Assembly: GCF_041146395.1 (NCBI RefSeq)
Contig: NC_090989.1
Coordinates: 52,230,501-52,294,500 of the forward strand
From: Eulemur rufifrons
Taxonomy: Eukaryota > Chordata > Mammalia > Primates > Lemuridae
Length of the DNA stretch: 64,000 nt
Reading direction: 5' to 3'
The position numbers were made by a program, and so were the translations under genes. The stretch's first letter is position 1; every line of letters starts with the position of its first letter. The notes below the pieces were generated by a model. That model had not been told where the DNA came from and did no database searches. It saw only the letters and a program-made list of their open reading frames with translations. Of this stretch, positions 1 through 12,590 are shown piece after piece.

Positions 1-22
1 AAAAAAAAAAGAAAAGAAAAGG
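1..22. repeat. A-rich run at window edge
   Basis: The window opens with A10 followed by GAAAAGAAAA. This looks like the 3' tail of a retroposon whose body lies outside the window. Confidence 0.5.
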
Positions 23-235
23 GACTTTGGACAGAGACATGCACAGACCATGTGAAAACATAGGGAGAAGCTGGCTGTCTCCAAACTAAGGAGAGACACC
101 TTTGAAGAAAGCAACCTTTCTGACAACTTGATCTCAGACTTCTAGCCTCCAGAATTATGAGAAAATAAATTTCTGTGATTTAAGACACCCAGTCTGGTGC
201 TTTTGTTTTGGCAAACTTAACGAATAGTTAATACT
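23..235 (+). mobile_element. MLT1/MaLR-type LTR, 3' end
   Basis: The phrase CTTCTAGCCTCCAGAATTAT, then AAAATAAATTTCTGTGATTT and a CACCCAGTCTGG segment, is the standard 3' end of MaLR (MLT1-type) solo LTRs, including the AATAAA signal. Only the terminal part is present. The subfamily is not assigned. Confidence 0.65.
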
Positions 236-960
236 TAGTTGCTTGTACAAGTTAGTAATAATACTGACTTTTAATATAATATATGGGTATTAAAATGCCA
301 TTGCCCTCAATTTAAAAAATACGAATCTACATATTAATTATGAGTATATGTTTATTATGTTTAAACAGAGGCATTACTCATTAGCAATCATAATCATTCA
401 CAGGCAGGTTAAAGTAGCATGCACAATGGTAGTGTTATGTACTAGATTGGTGTTCAGGTTTTCAGGAGATCAGTTCTATATGATATGCTAGTGAAGTTTT
501 CATTAATGTGGTGGGATTTCTGCTACGCATTAAGGATGGATAAGGTTTTGACGTAAGTAGCTAAGGATGCGGAGAAGAAAGAGGCAATGAAAGTGAACAA
601 TCATAGAGGACACCGAACAGGCCAGTTTGGCTGAAGCAAAATAAGTCGATTTGGTTTCTGGAGGAGAGAACTGAAAACGAGTGAGGGAGAAAGTCATGGT
701 GAGAGGAGGATGTGAGGATAAGCCAGGCGTATCCACTAGCTTCAACTCAGAAGTCAGTCTGCTACTCTGTCTACAGAAACAACCTGCTGGTGACCTAATG
801 CTCTATCCCATGCCTGCCTTAGGCATTTATTGAATCCTTTTCCAGAAATATAACTATGGAAACAAATGCTCCTTCCTGTGGCAGTGTGGATCCCAGAACC
901 ACACAGGGAGCTTAATTCATTGTGTGTATCCTAGACATAGTGAAACAGAATCTCTAGGAT
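236..960. other. No recognisable feature
   Basis: This is AT-rich, apparently unique sequence. I see no convincing gene, exon or repeat. The short open frames here have no coding character. Confidence 0.5.
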
Positions 961-1142
961 AGTGTGCTCAACCTTGACTGCACATTATAATCACCTGGGG
1001 AGCTTTAAAAAAAATCCGATTCCCAGGTTACAGTCAAAATCAATTAAATCAGACTTGACTGGTGGTGGGAGCCAGGCATCAGGATTTTTCTGAAGCGTCT
1101 CAGGTGATTGTAATGTGTAGCCAAGTTGAGATTCACAGCTAT
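961..1142 (+). mobile_element. MER5A-like hAT non-autonomous transposon
   Basis: The motif CATTATAATCACCTGGGGAG and the matching inverted end (CAGGTGATTGTAATGTG) are typical of MER5 elements of the hAT-Charlie group. The two ends lie about 150 bp apart, as expected for MER5A. Confidence 0.7.
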
Positions 1143-1439
1143 AGTCAATAGGGCCTGAGTATTTGTGCTCTTGGTAGCTTCCCAAGTGATTCTTCCTAGT
1201 CAACCCATGAGAAGCATTTGATCCTCAGCACTGGGGCATCTATTTTCTATTCCTTGGTTAGCTTTCTCTAATCCTCCAAGTAAAAAGAAACATGTTCCCT
1301 CTTGTTTGTCCTCTCTTTCCTACCAAGAACATCATCCTCCTTTAGCTAAACTTACTTCCCGATTTGGCGAGGCAAAAATGGAGTGTTTTATGCAGAATAT
1401 ACAACACAGGGTTGGGATTCTATATTCGACTGGACGTCA

Positions 1440-2150
1440 AGGCCCTTTACTAGGTACACTATGAAGCAGTGAGTTTAGGAAGCAGAGTTTTGAAGAATAA
1501 GATAGATATAGACCAGATTGTGGATGGACCAGTTTTTCAGCTACAGAGTCAATGGCCTTGAAACAAATAACTCAGCAAGAGATTGGCAAGATCAATATAG
1601 ATTTTAAGGAAATTATAAAGAAGAGACCAATGAAACAGAAAAATGTGAAAGACAGTGTAAAGGAGGAACAATTGAACTTGACTGATAGATTAGATACGTG
1701 GGAAAGTTGGGAGCTGAAGATGTGATTCTGATATTGTAAGCCTGGGTAATAGAAAGAAATTACAGACATGGGGAGATAAAGAGAAGGGGCTGAATTTTCT
1801 AGGGGGAGAGTGGAGGAGAAAAGAGGATTTAATTAGGTTTTAGACTTGTCTGAGATAACATGGCATTTAGAAAGTAAGGCCAGTCTCTAGACAGAGATTT
1901 GGAATCTTCTGCCAAGGAGTCTCAGTCTCAGCCCAAAGAAAATATTGGGAAAGTCAAGTAGAGAACCATAGACAGAAACTTGGGAAATACCAGCAGAAAG
2001 GTGAGTGGAGCCAATGAAGCCAAAAAGGAAGCATCTATTAGATAGGCAGGAGGAATATCTGCATAGAGTCATGGAAGAAGAGAAAGGGCCAAGAAGAAGT
2101 GATCAATGGTGTTTAAATGGCCAAGGAGAAGGAGGCCTGAGAAAACAGAT
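1440..2150 (-). mobile_element. L2 LINE fragment, antisense
   Basis: A long purine-rich stretch contains phrases typical of the reverse complement of L2 ORF2, such as GCAGAAAGGTGAGTGGAGCC and GGAATATCTGCATAGAGTCA. It has diverged heavily. The assignment is by pattern memory, so the boundaries are approximate. Confidence 0.5.
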
Positions 2151-2164
2151 ATGATTTATATACC

Positions 2165-2540
2165 ATTTCATAGCAAAGCCTAAGAGCCATCATTGGCTTT
2201 CCATTGCCTGCAGGATATTATTAGCCTAACAAGAAAAGGCCTTTATAAATTGGCTCTAATATACCTTTTTGGTGCCTCCTCTCCCAACTCACACTGAACT
2301 ACATACCATTCACCATGCTAGTATTTTCTTTCAGGCTTCTTTATATGTGCTACTTCCTTTGCCTGACAAGATTTTGCTCATTTCTCAAGACTCAGCTCAT
2401 AATGCCAGTTCCTCTGTGAATTGTGGCATACTCCTAGTCCTTAGCCAAATACTGTATAGTCAGTGCTTTCTCAGTGCTACCACTTCAGTTTGTACATACC
2501 TCAATAACAGCACTTACCACATGGCATCATCATAATTTTT
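2165..2540 (+). mobile_element. L2 LINE, 5' portion of a split copy
   Basis: The segment CTTTGCCTGACAAGATTTTG...CTCAAGACTCAGCTCATAAT matches the well-known L2 3' region. The L2 end continues at 3055-3195 after an intervening LTR, so an LTR appears to have landed inside this L2. Confidence 0.6.
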
Positions 2541-2544
2541 TTAC

Positions 2545-3010
2545 CTGTTTCAGTTACCTATTGCTATATAACAAACCATTCAAAAACACAATGGCTTAAA
2601 CAATAAGTAAGTTATTATCTCTAAATTCTGTGGGTTGACTGAGATCAGCCGTGTGGTTCTTCTGCTCCATGTGGTGTCATCTGGGCCTACTGTCAACTGT
2701 GGGGCCCATCTAGGCTGGACTTCCAAGACAGTTAGTTCATTCATACGTTTGAGACCTTGGCTGAGATAGCTAGAGGCCTGGGCTCAAGCTGGGATATTGG
2801 CAAAGCTGGGCTTCCTTCTCTTCACAAACTCTCTCCACATGGTCTTTCCGAATGGTCCCTCTACCACCAAAGTAGCCCAGTTTCAAACACAGCAGCTCAG
2901 GGCCCTCAAAGGACAGCATTCCAAAAGGAAGGTATCAGAAGCTGGCAGTCCTCTTAAAGGGTAGGCCAGGAACTGACACTCTGTCATTTCCACTGCTGTT
3001 CACATAAGTC
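2545..3010 (+). mobile_element. MLT1-type LTR
   Basis: It begins with a degenerate form of the phrase 'CCTATTGCT...TAACAAACCA...CAATGGCTTAAA' and runs through GGCTGGACTTCCAAGACAG and CTCTCCACATGG, all typical of MaLR/MLT1 LTRs. It sits inside an L2 relic. Confidence 0.6.
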
Positions 3011-3054
3011 ACATGCCAGGGACTGAATATCAGAAGGCACAATTCCATAGGGAC

Positions 3055-3195
3055 CATCTTTGGAGCTGACTCCGTTATTAATCTGCTACTTGCCTGAAGG
3101 GCAAAGATTATGTCTTTTTCATCTTTGTGGCCCCAGTACCTAGTGGGGAAACTTAACACAAAGTGGATATTCATTGAATGCTGATTGAGGGAAGA
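3055..3195 (+). mobile_element. L2 LINE 3' end
   Basis: The phrase GGGCAAAGATTATGTCTTTT, then CCCCAGTACCTAGT and a closing ATTCATTGAATGCTGATTG, is the canonical L2 3' terminus. It is the continuation of the L2 at 2165-2540. Confidence 0.7.
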
Positions 3196-3935
3196 GTTGC
3201 ATTGGAACTGGAATATTGAAGAATAGGCCAAGTTAAGAAAAGTCAGGGCCAATGGAAAGTTGGGGGTGGGAGTGGAAATGCCTCAGAGTTAAACTTCTGA
3301 TGTTATGTCAAAATGAGGCCACACATGCTGTCAGCAATTTTGTATCTGAATTTAAAATGTTAATTTGTTAAGTGAAAGCATTTAAATATATCAGAATCTG
3401 TGTAATCCTCCTTGGCACTTCTGTATTTTTTAAATATGGAAGTGGTCTGAGCCTCTCCTGACAGTGGAGAGTCCCCATGAATAACCATTGTTAAGTGCGG
3501 GTATTAGGTAGTAACCTTTAAACTGTGTTGCTGAGAGATACCCTGAGAGCTCAGTGGAACTCCCTCAGGGACCACTTTAGAGAGAATGAGAGCAAGGGTC
3601 TGAGCTGTGCCTATGTGCCTGTGGGCCCACAACTGCATCCCCAGCCAACCAGGAAAGTCTTTATTGGTTTCATTTTTTTGATACAAGTAAGGTCTTATTT
3701 AGAAAATAAACAAAGGCAGAGTTTTGGGGGCTCTTTTCCCCCCACTAAATAAATTGTAAAACTTTCCTGCTAGGGGAAAAAAAAAAAAAGAGGAGATGAA
3801 TAGCAAGATTAACCATGAAGACTTAGCTGAAACTGGACAGCCTACATTGGCAGCAGGCCAGATCAGCACAGTCCTATTGGCAAGGCAAGTATAAGAAGAG
3901 ATTAAAGTGACCCGTGCAAGAGGGAGAGTGACATG
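3196..3935. other. No recognisable feature
   Basis: Unique-looking AT-rich sequence. An A-run at about 3777-3789 is the only simple feature. No exon or gene is supported. Confidence 0.45.
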
Positions 3936-3939
3936 CTTT

Positions 3940-4100
3940 GAGTGTGGAGCCCAGATTTTAGTTCAGCCTTTTCACTAACTGGCTCTATAGCCTTGGGTAG
4001 GGCACTTAACCTTTGTGGGCCTCAGTTCCCTCATTTACAAGATAAGTTCATTGGTCTAAATGACTCCTAAACGCTGGGGTTCCTTTTCTAAGACTCTGTG
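3940..4100 (+). mobile_element. MIR SINE
   Basis: CACTAACTGGCTCTATAGCC, GGGCACTTAACC and GGCCTCAGTTCCCTCATTTA reproduce the MIR core in order. Confidence 0.75.
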
Positions 4101-4259
4101 ATTCCAGGGGGTTAATGAAGTAGTGCACGTGACTGAGAATGATTTCCAGCCTACACATATTATTCAGTATGGTCAGAGGAAACTCATTATTTGCAGGGTA
4201 TGAGGACCAGAAGGGAAAGATGAAAGGTTTAGGAGTTTGATAGTAAAGTATAGAGTACT

Positions 4260-4480
4260 TAGCTCTAATAATAGCTAATACTGACTGTGCATTAAGTACT
4301 GATATTGTACTAAGCACTCCACCCATAATACAGTATTTAGTTTTCACAACGTCTCTATCAGGTAGGTACTGTAATCCCAGTTTTAAAGATGAGGATATTG
4401 AAGTTTAAGAGATTGTCATTTGCTTAGGGTCATACAACTAATAGGGATAGAGCAAGGATTCTAGGCATTTAAGTGTATAT
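4260..4480 (-). mobile_element. MIR-family SINE
   Basis: This is the reverse-complement MIR pattern: TACTAAGCACTCC, TATCAGGTAGGTACTGTAAT, TTTTAAAGATGAGGATATTG and GGTCATACAACTAATAGG. Confidence 0.6.
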
Positions 4481-4944
4481 ATTTTTCCCTTATTCATATA
4501 AAGTCTGCCCATATTACATTATAAAGCCCTAAAGAACTAGGTTTGTTATCAGCTTAACTCACATTGTATTAATATAACCATAGCACATAGCTTCAGGCAT
4601 ACAGGCACCTTGCAGGTGTCTTTTTATAATGATGATGCTAGTAGTATTGACAATGTTAGTGCTAGTTAAAGAGATTTTATCTATGAAATGGAAGTTAACA
4701 AACGAAATGCAGAATTTTAATATTGGTTCTATCACACTGTGCATATGTAACTCTCCAGGAAACTCTACTGCTAAAAAAAAAAAAAAAAAACTATGAAAGA
4801 ATGGAAGCATTGTCAGAGAAGCTCAAAAATTTTGAATTCTGCTCTATGAATTAGGTAGATGTGTAGTTGGCAGAGGTATCCAAAATATTTCACATTTTGG
4901 CAACTTGTAAAATAGATAGGTTTTTTAAAAAATAGTAAGGCCAA

Positions 4945-5140
4945 TATCTGTAAAACATTACCTGACTACAGAGCACTCCCATAGATATTATCTCAGTTAA
5001 TTCTCACAACTCCATGCACATTCTCATCCCATTTTAGAGATCTAAAAACTGAGGTTTATATAAGTTACATTTTTTGATAAAGCTAGTAAGTGGAATGAAA
5101 TTTTTAACTTCAGACTCCAAATCTAGTTTACTTTCCATTA
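4945..5140 (-). mobile_element. MIR-family SINE
   Basis: ATAGATATTATCTCAGTTAA, then CCATTTTAGAGATCTAAAAACTGAGG in two blocks and AAGCTAGTAAGTGG, form a diverged antisense MIR. Confidence 0.5.
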
Positions 5141-5609
5141 TACTATAAGCTACTTTATTAAAATGCACATTTTATATCAGTAAAATATAGTAGATATTAC
5201 CTACTAGAATAGAATTGACTAGTTTTGCCCCCTAGAGGAGGAAATCATATACTTTCCAAAGATTTGGTCACTAGAGGTAACAAGTTGTAGTTACAATTTA
5301 ATATTGTGATAGGGATGGATGAAAATATGTGGCTAACACTTTAAAAGAGGCAAATAAAAACAAAACCAAACATAAGTTAAAAAAAAATTAGGACTGTGAG
5401 CACAGTTGGATGTACTGTTTAGTATATATAGGATTGGGCCACTATTGCTATTTTAATGTTTTTAGGATTGTAAACTGACCCATTATAAATCAGCTCAAGA
5501 GCATCAATAGTTTATGGTTAGACTTTAAGCCACAGGTAATTTTGATATTTAAAGAGCTTAATTTTCTTGATCACAGGGAGAAAGTCCATATAAAGCATGT
5601 TCTTTAAAC

Positions 5610-5779
5610 CTGCAGTCCCCAGCCATGGCCCAGTACTGGTCCATGGCCATTAGGAACTGGGCCTGAGCTCCATGACACAGCCCCCAACCCACCCCACCCC
5701 CCAACCTCGCTTGTGGGTCTATGGAAAAATTGTTTTCCATGAAACCAGTTCCTGGTGCCAAAAAGGTTGGGGACCACTG
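5610..5779 (+). mobile_element. MER1-like hAT element, internally deleted
   Basis: Terminal inverted repeats CTGCAGTCCCCAGCC and GGTTGGGGACCACTG bound a 170-bp element. The flanks carry a near-perfect 8-bp target duplication, CTTTAAAC at 5602-5609 against CTTCAAAC at 5780-5787. Inner motifs (GGTCCATGGCC, GGAAAAATTGTTTTCCATGA) match the MER1/Charlie3-type family. A longer relative is at 32387-32734. Confidence 0.75.
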
Positions 5780-5799
5780 CTTCAAACCCATATGGATCT

Positions 5800-5990
5800 G
5801 GGATTTCCTCTAGTTCTACTGCTAACTACCTGTGTGACCTTGAGGAAATGCATTAACCTCTTATTCTACGTTTTCTCCACTTTAAATGGGGTAATTGTTT
5901 CTATATCATTGGATTGGTCTGAACATTAAATATGAAAGTGTAAACAAAGCATATGGCAAAGGATCTGGCACTAAAAATATATTAATTCTC
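5800..5990 (+). mobile_element. MIR SINE
   Basis: CTGCTAACTACCTGTGTGAC, CTTGAGGAAATGCATTAACC and TTTAAATGGGGTAATTG follow the MIR core order. Confidence 0.7.
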
Positions 5991-6104
5991 TTCCTTAAGT
6001 GACTCGCAAGTATTGGTATATAGGGCTTCATGTGCCTGCTAAAACTAAAACAAAAATCCCTTCATCTCTACTTATAAACTGACATTCAAGAATGGGCTGT
6101 TTAG

Positions 6105-6175
6105 CACCTCTCTGGTACCTTGTTCACAGCCAGGAACTTGGTAGGCGCCCAGTAAGTGTTAGTTGAATTAAACTG
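6105..6175 (+). mobile_element. L2 3' terminal fragment
   Basis: GGAACTTGGTAGGCGCCCAG followed by TAAGTGTTAGTTGAATTAAA is the L2 end motif. Confidence 0.55.
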
Positions 6176-6621
6176 AAATCAAATTACCACATACCCCCAG
6201 GGTCTCAAGTGTTTAATTAGAAGCCCACCATAGCCAGCATCTCATCGTTCAGGATTCAGCAAATATATGAAAGGACGTTGTCCTTGCAACATTCCTCCTC
6301 TGTCTCTAGGCCCTGCTTTTTTGTCATGGTTCATTCCAGCTGAACTAAAATTTCCCCAAACATGACTGAAGCGATGGGCCGAATCTAACAAGATTAAGTT
6401 TAATAGGGATAAATGTAAAGACTTATACTTCAGTCCAAAAAGAATCCTGTACAAATGCTAGATGGGGAATATGGGGATTATCAGCACCATGTGTGAAAAA
6501 GACTTAGGGGTTTTGGTTGATATTAAGCTCAATTAGTCAACATTGCTTTCCATAACAAGAAAGTTGATGGGAACTGAGCCTGCGTTAACTCCTGCCCCAG
6601 CCTGGCGATTACCCTAATGCA

Positions 6622-6809
6622 CTAGTTGTTAAACTTCAGCTGTATCAGAATCCCTGGTAGGCTTTTTAAACCACAGGTCACAGGCTTTACCCCCAGAGTT
6701 CCCGATTCAGCAGGTCAGGGGCAGGGACTGCGAATCTGCATTTATAACAAGTTCCCAGGTTGGCGCTAATGTTGCTGCTCCTGGGATTGTACTTCAGGAA
6801 CCACTATGC
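6622..6809 (+). mobile_element. MER5A-like hAT element
   Basis: ATCAGAATCCCTGGTAGGCT, CCGATTCAGCAGGTCAGGGG and CTGCGAATCTGCATTTATAA are diagnostic for MER5A. Confidence 0.8.
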
Positions 6810-7019
6810 TACTCTATCCTGCATTGTCAGGTAATACTGGGACCGCCAGTAACAAGGATAGTGGAGAGACATAAGATATACATAAGAGGGACAAGCAAAG
6901 GAAAGAAATGAAGAATTATGTGCCGTAGTAATTTTAGTAAAATTAACAATAGCTAATATTGGTGGAGGATTTATTGTGAGCTAGTTCTATTAAACATGTC
7001 ATATGGAATTAATAATGGT

Positions 7020-7215
7020 AATAATAATAACTGCCAACCATATAACATTTACTACGTGTCAAATTTTGTTCAATGTGCTTTACATATTTAATCCTTACAA
7101 GGATCCTAAGAGGTACATATTACTATGCTCACTTTTCAGATAAGGAAACTGTAGTCCTGAGAAGAAACTCACAAAAGCCACAGTCACAGAGATATGGCTG
7201 AGATTTGGATCTAGA
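7020..7215 (-). mobile_element. MIR-family SINE, with a short TAA repeat at its edge
   Basis: TACTACGTGTCAAATTTTG, CTTTTCAGATAAGGAAACTG and GAGATATGGCTGAGATTTGG give the antisense MIR pattern. Confidence 0.55.
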
Positions 7216-7324
7216 TGTGCTGACAACAGAACTTCTGTGACACCATGCAGTCTCCCTGGAGGCATGATTGAAGTAAAGATGGAGTTTAGTTTAAGGAAGA
7301 GAAGAATAAAGAAAAACAAAACAT

Positions 7325-7765
7325 TTGACGGTGAATGGATAAACAGAATATAGTGTATCCATACAATGGAATACTACTAAGCAGTGAAAATGAACTGCAC
7401 CTTTGAAAACAGCATGCAAAAACAGAAAGGAATCTCAAAATAAAGATGGTGAGTGAAAGAAGCCAGACCAAACAACATTAGACAATGTTAACTGATCAAT
7501 AGTTATCAGAAGACAGAAAGCAGATCAGTGGTTGCCTAGGGGTGGCAGGAAGGGGACCTTGAGAAGAGGTGAGAGGGGAAAGATTGCAAACAGACACAAG
7601 GAAACTTTTGAGGGTGATGGATATGTTCACTACCTTGATAATGGTGATGCTTTCAAGGGTATCCAAATATGTCAAAAGGTATCAAATTGTACACTGTAAA
7701 TATGCATGGTTTATTGTATGTTAATTATAGTTCAATGAAGCTATAATAAACATATTTGGATTTAA
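7325..7765 (+). mobile_element. L1 3' end (old L1M)
   Basis: GTGAATGGATAAACAGAATA, CATACAATGGAATACTACTA and GTGGTTGCCTAGGGGTGGCA, closing with AATTGTACACTGTAAATATG, are the ORF2 tail and 3' UTR of an old L1. It is non-coding and truncated. Confidence 0.8.
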
Positions 7766-7769
7766 ACAT

Positions 7770-9102
7770 ATTAAGTAAAATCCACAAATCCTATGAAGTA
7801 GACCAGTATTATTATTATTCTACAAATAACTGATTGAAAATTGTTTCTGGTATAGGTTCTTACCTATAAAACAGGTAATTCTGATAAGTGACCCCTTCAG
7901 CATATCTAATATATATTCAATATGTCTTACCAATTTCCAATTAGAACTCTCAAATAATAGCTTAGGTTCTCTGAAAATCTAACTCAATGGAAAAATATAT
8001 TACTGAATTCTAACTAATTTAAAACCAATTTGGCCTAAAGAGGTCATGGATTCTAAAAAACTAAATATATTTACAATAGTAATAGTATTAGCAGTAATGC
8101 CACTTATTAAATTCCCCATTTAAAAAAATTTCCCCCAAACCGCTAGCATTCTCCTTCTGAAATAAGTAATAAGATAGATAGTATTATTCCTATTTAATGA
8201 CATTAAATTTTAAGTTACCCAAACAATGCCTTTTTATAACATTTTTTCATAACTGCTTTTGATAAAAAGAATCACAATATGTTTGCAAGTTTGCTTTGCT
8301 CAGTGTCATAACTTGGTTTAAAATTCAGTTGAATATGCAGGTTTGTCATAGGATCTCACAGATAAGCATAATAGCCAAGGCTTTTTAAAGACAATTAGAA
8401 AAATTAAAATAAAATTAATTCACACGGCACATGTGTTTTTCAGATTTGGAAGAAATATTATGTCAGTGAACAAAGAATTCTAATCACATTTGGAGACACT
8501 CCTATAGAACTGCTCTTGGAATTTTTCAGGATTACTAATACATGCTGTTCGCCAATTATTTGTGGCTTAGTAGTACATGAAACTCACCTGTCTCAGCAAT
8601 GCAAAACTGAATCTGTGGCAAAGGTGGGTTGCATACCCACTACAGCTTTTTCTCATTTCAAGAGAGAACTAAGTGGTTCTATCCCCTCACTCTCTTCCCA
8701 GGGATAATAAAGTCATGCAAGTGCAGGATAAACTCCAGGATACAGCTGAGCCTCCAAGATAAGGAGTGGAGTTCGGGGCAGCAGGAGTAAAAACCAAGTT
8801 CTCTAGCTCATGAAGACCTATTCTCATTCCTCTAGTGCCTGGAGGGGTGGTACAGGGTGGAGGAGAAAGGCCTAGAGGAGACTCCTGGAGGGTAGCCCCG
8901 AAGGGGTGCACAGATTCAATTCAGGTCTGAAGGGATTTAGGGGAACGGCCATAGTGAAATGATAATATGGGTGCATTTGGCACTTCTCCCTCATTTCCAA
9001 ATACCGTGGGGATCGATGACTGCAGAAAACCTCAGGATTCCAAGATTGGGGGCTTGGCTTTTAACAACTGACAATCAAGTGGGAAGGAATGCAAGAATAT
9101 AC
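7770..9102. other. No gene seen
   Basis: AT-rich unique sequence up to about 8400, then mixed composition. I could not support an exon, RNA gene or specific repeat. Confidence 0.4.
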
Positions 9103-9352
9103 TATCAGCTCTCCATATTCACAGGGGATTGATTCCAGAGTCCCCGAATATACCAGACTCCACACTACTCAAGTCCCACAGTAGACCCTGCTGGAAGTGG
9201 CATATAAGAATGTAGGAAAAGTCTGCCCTCTGTAGAGAGGCATTTCACATCCCGAAAATACTGTATTTTTGGCCTGGGTTTAGTAGAAAAAAAATCTACC
9301 TGTAAATAGACCCACACAGTTCAAACCCTTGTTGTTCAAGGGTCAACTGTAC
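9103..9352 (+). mobile_element. Tigger/MER2-like mariner-type DNA transposon
   Basis: It starts at TATCAGCTCTCCATATTCAC and ends at TTCAAGGGTCAACTGTA, with TA at both edges as expected for Tc1/mariner insertions. The interior GATTGATTCCAGAGTCCCCG is typical of Tigger1/MER2 derivatives. Confidence 0.65.
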
Positions 9353-10960
9353 TTCTAGGATTAATTACTGATGTTCTATTAAGAGCCAGCCCTACCCAGA
9401 AACCTGTGAAGTTTCCCATTGCAATGTGGATAGCTGTTCTAGTATATTAAGAAATCACAGAATAATGTTTACATAGCCCTTCTACAGACTCAATCATAAT
9501 TTAGATTTCTAATGTGTGCCCAGGGACACATCATTTAATCAATAACCACTGAGAACAAACTCTTATGGAGAAGGATCTCAATAAATGGTAGGTAATCAGA
9601 ACTGGTTTCACGGGCATAGGACCTGTCCAGTCACACATCCTCCCATCCAACCTCCCACTTGGCTTAATGCTCTACTCTGCTTAAAAATTTTTTATAAGAT
9701 TTGAACAAGGAGCTCTGCATTTTCTTCTTACATCAGGTGTCAAATTACGTACCCAGTCCTGAGGGTACAATTTTAAGATCTGGATTACAGATCTCTCCCT
9801 GTTGGCAAACCTCTTCTGCCTAGGCACCCTATTGCTAGTTGCGATATTTGTCAGATATTTTTCAAAAGAGAACATGATTCAAAGCAACTGCTACTCCCTA
9901 ACCAATTATGTGTTCTATGGTTCTTTAATAATTTTAAAATTTTGCAGGGTTCAAGTTTATTTAATCCAAAATTTATTTCACATTAAAAAGAATGCCAGAA
10001 GTGTAATCCTATGAGTATAGTTTTGTGCAGAATGTTTTTTCTTTATATACATCTGCATTGTATCTGCATTCCTTTTAGCAGAGTGACTGCATCTGAACCA
10101 CAGCTACATCCACAAGCCTTCTGGCTCTATGCATATGCACAGTCTATTCAAAAGTATTCAGTTGACTTTTATCTCCATTGTAAAATCATGAAGATATTTT
10201 GGATTATCCAGGGAAGTAAAGGTCTCTGCTTGTGAGTATGCACTGACCCCCAATTTGTTTCTTCTTGACTGTCAATGCCACTCACAGAGTAACCTCTAAC
10301 ACTATTTTCTAAGGGACCAGGCCCCAGAGAAATTCTGACCTATCAGCACTTGCTGATGATCACAGTAAAGCTGAAACACCAAGCACAAAAAGAGTTGCTT
10401 TGTATGAATGGGTTCAGGCCAGGTAACACTTATTTCTTCCTCCTACTGTTTTGTGTTATTTTGCTTCCTTTAACTAAGCTAACTTTTAAAGGATTATGTC
10501 TACAGCATCCTAGGGAACACACACAGCTGTGTCTGTTACAGGGAATTAGACATTCTGGCTGCAGAAAGAGTTACAAGAACTGTGCCTCTTTGGGGTGAAG
10601 AGAGAGAATTAAATGTGAATAAATGCTGCAGTAGAGGTGGTGGCCCCCCAAAAAGAAGCTGAAGGATGAAGACTATACAATTATGATATTTAGAACTGTT
10701 AGTTTGCATTACACACTCTCCACAAGATGCTGATTTCAATAATTGTTCAAGTAATTTCATAAGTACAGTAAAACCCCATTAATTTGGATGCTCTCAACTT
10801 AAAATGTGTATAAGCAATATGATAGAACTCTGCTGGTTCATCTTTCTGTAGTGGACATAAAAATGACTAGCATAAAGATGATTATTAAAAAACAAACCAC
10901 ATTTAAAAAAATAAACCATTTTTAAGCACTCTCAGGTGTTTTATAATTCTTGGCTTTGTT
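9353..10960. other. No gene seen
   Basis: No supported gene. At about 10768-10800 the phrase CAGTAAAACCCCATTAATTT suggests the end of a further DNA transposon, but I could not find its partner end. Confidence 0.35.
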
Positions 10961-11660
10961 ATAAAATATTTTTAGAGTTGAGCATATACTGTGTGCAAGA
11001 TACCAGGCGAGGGACTAGTATTATAAAAAAGCATAAATGAAAGCCCTATCTTCAGTGAGCTTAGAGGCCAGGGGATGAAACAGGACAAGTATATGGACAT
11101 ATGACTCTCAATACCACAAGCCACTAATAAAAGGTGCATTATTGAACAGATTCCTGCTGTCAGCAACTGGGGCTCAATCCTGCTGGGAAACTTCAGGGCA
11201 CAGTACAGAAGATGCCTTAGTTAGCCTAACTGAGGGGTGAGGACACCTGGGTTTTTAATCTTCCTACTTGCTTCATTCATTGATTGAGGGCTACTCCTGA
11301 GGAATGAAAACTCCTGGCACTTGTGACCTGCCCTTGTATCAGGTGCAAGAGGACCATCCTCAGGCAACTGCTCAGAGCTAGAAGCCTAACCATGTGCATG
11401 GACATGATGTGTCTGGGGAAAAAGCATAGGGTGCTAATAGTATCTGCTAAACAAAGGGGAAATATGATTCCAGATTTGATTATGAAGGAAGGCTGCTGGA
11501 AGAGGTGGTATTTTAGAGAGGCCACATAAAGATGAAGGTGGTGATGGAGGAATGACAACCTTGGCAGTAGTAACTACAAGACTAAAAGGACAGAGATGGA
11601 GAAGGATGTATAGTCATCACTAAAAGCAAACATCCCTGGATAAACAGAGTTTAGGGTTCA

Positions 11661-12055
<395 letters not shown>

Positions 12056-12099
12056 AATCAGAATGAGTCCTCTTTAAATGTCCTATCTAGCAACTTTAG

Positions 12100-12590
12100 C
12101 AACCTATCCTGTAGGTATCAAGGACACTAAATATGCTTGATTACTGGAGTGACATGATTAAATTTTTGTTTTAGCAAGATGACTCTAGAAATCTCATCAT
12201 AATGTTTAGGATGACCTGGAGGAGGTAGACAGGGGACTATCATAAAAGCCAAGGTGAGACATAATCAGCCACAGTACGAAGGTATTGACAGTGAGAACTG
12301 AGAAAGGATATGAGTAGAAGACACTTCAGGCAAGTCTCCCAGGGCTGTGTGCCAGAGAGGAAGATGGAGGAGTAGAGGAAAATCTCAGAAATGAAGGCTG
12401 ATGACTCATTGGATTGATGTTGTCTTTAACTGAGTTAATAAATTATAGCAGGAAGAGGAGATTCTGTAGATGGAATTTGGATCTGTTGAATTCAAGGTGG
12501 GCTGTTAATCTAGAGAAATCCAGCAGGCAGTTTTAGAAAGGTGTGTCCAGAGCCAGAGGTACACATCTGGGTTTCATCCAAACACACCTA
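12100..12590 (-). mobile_element. L2 LINE fragment, antisense
   Basis: TACTGGAGTGACATGATTAA, GAGGAGGTAGACAGGGGACT and CAGCAGGCAGTTTTAGAAAG are typical of antisense L2 ORF2. Confidence 0.55.
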
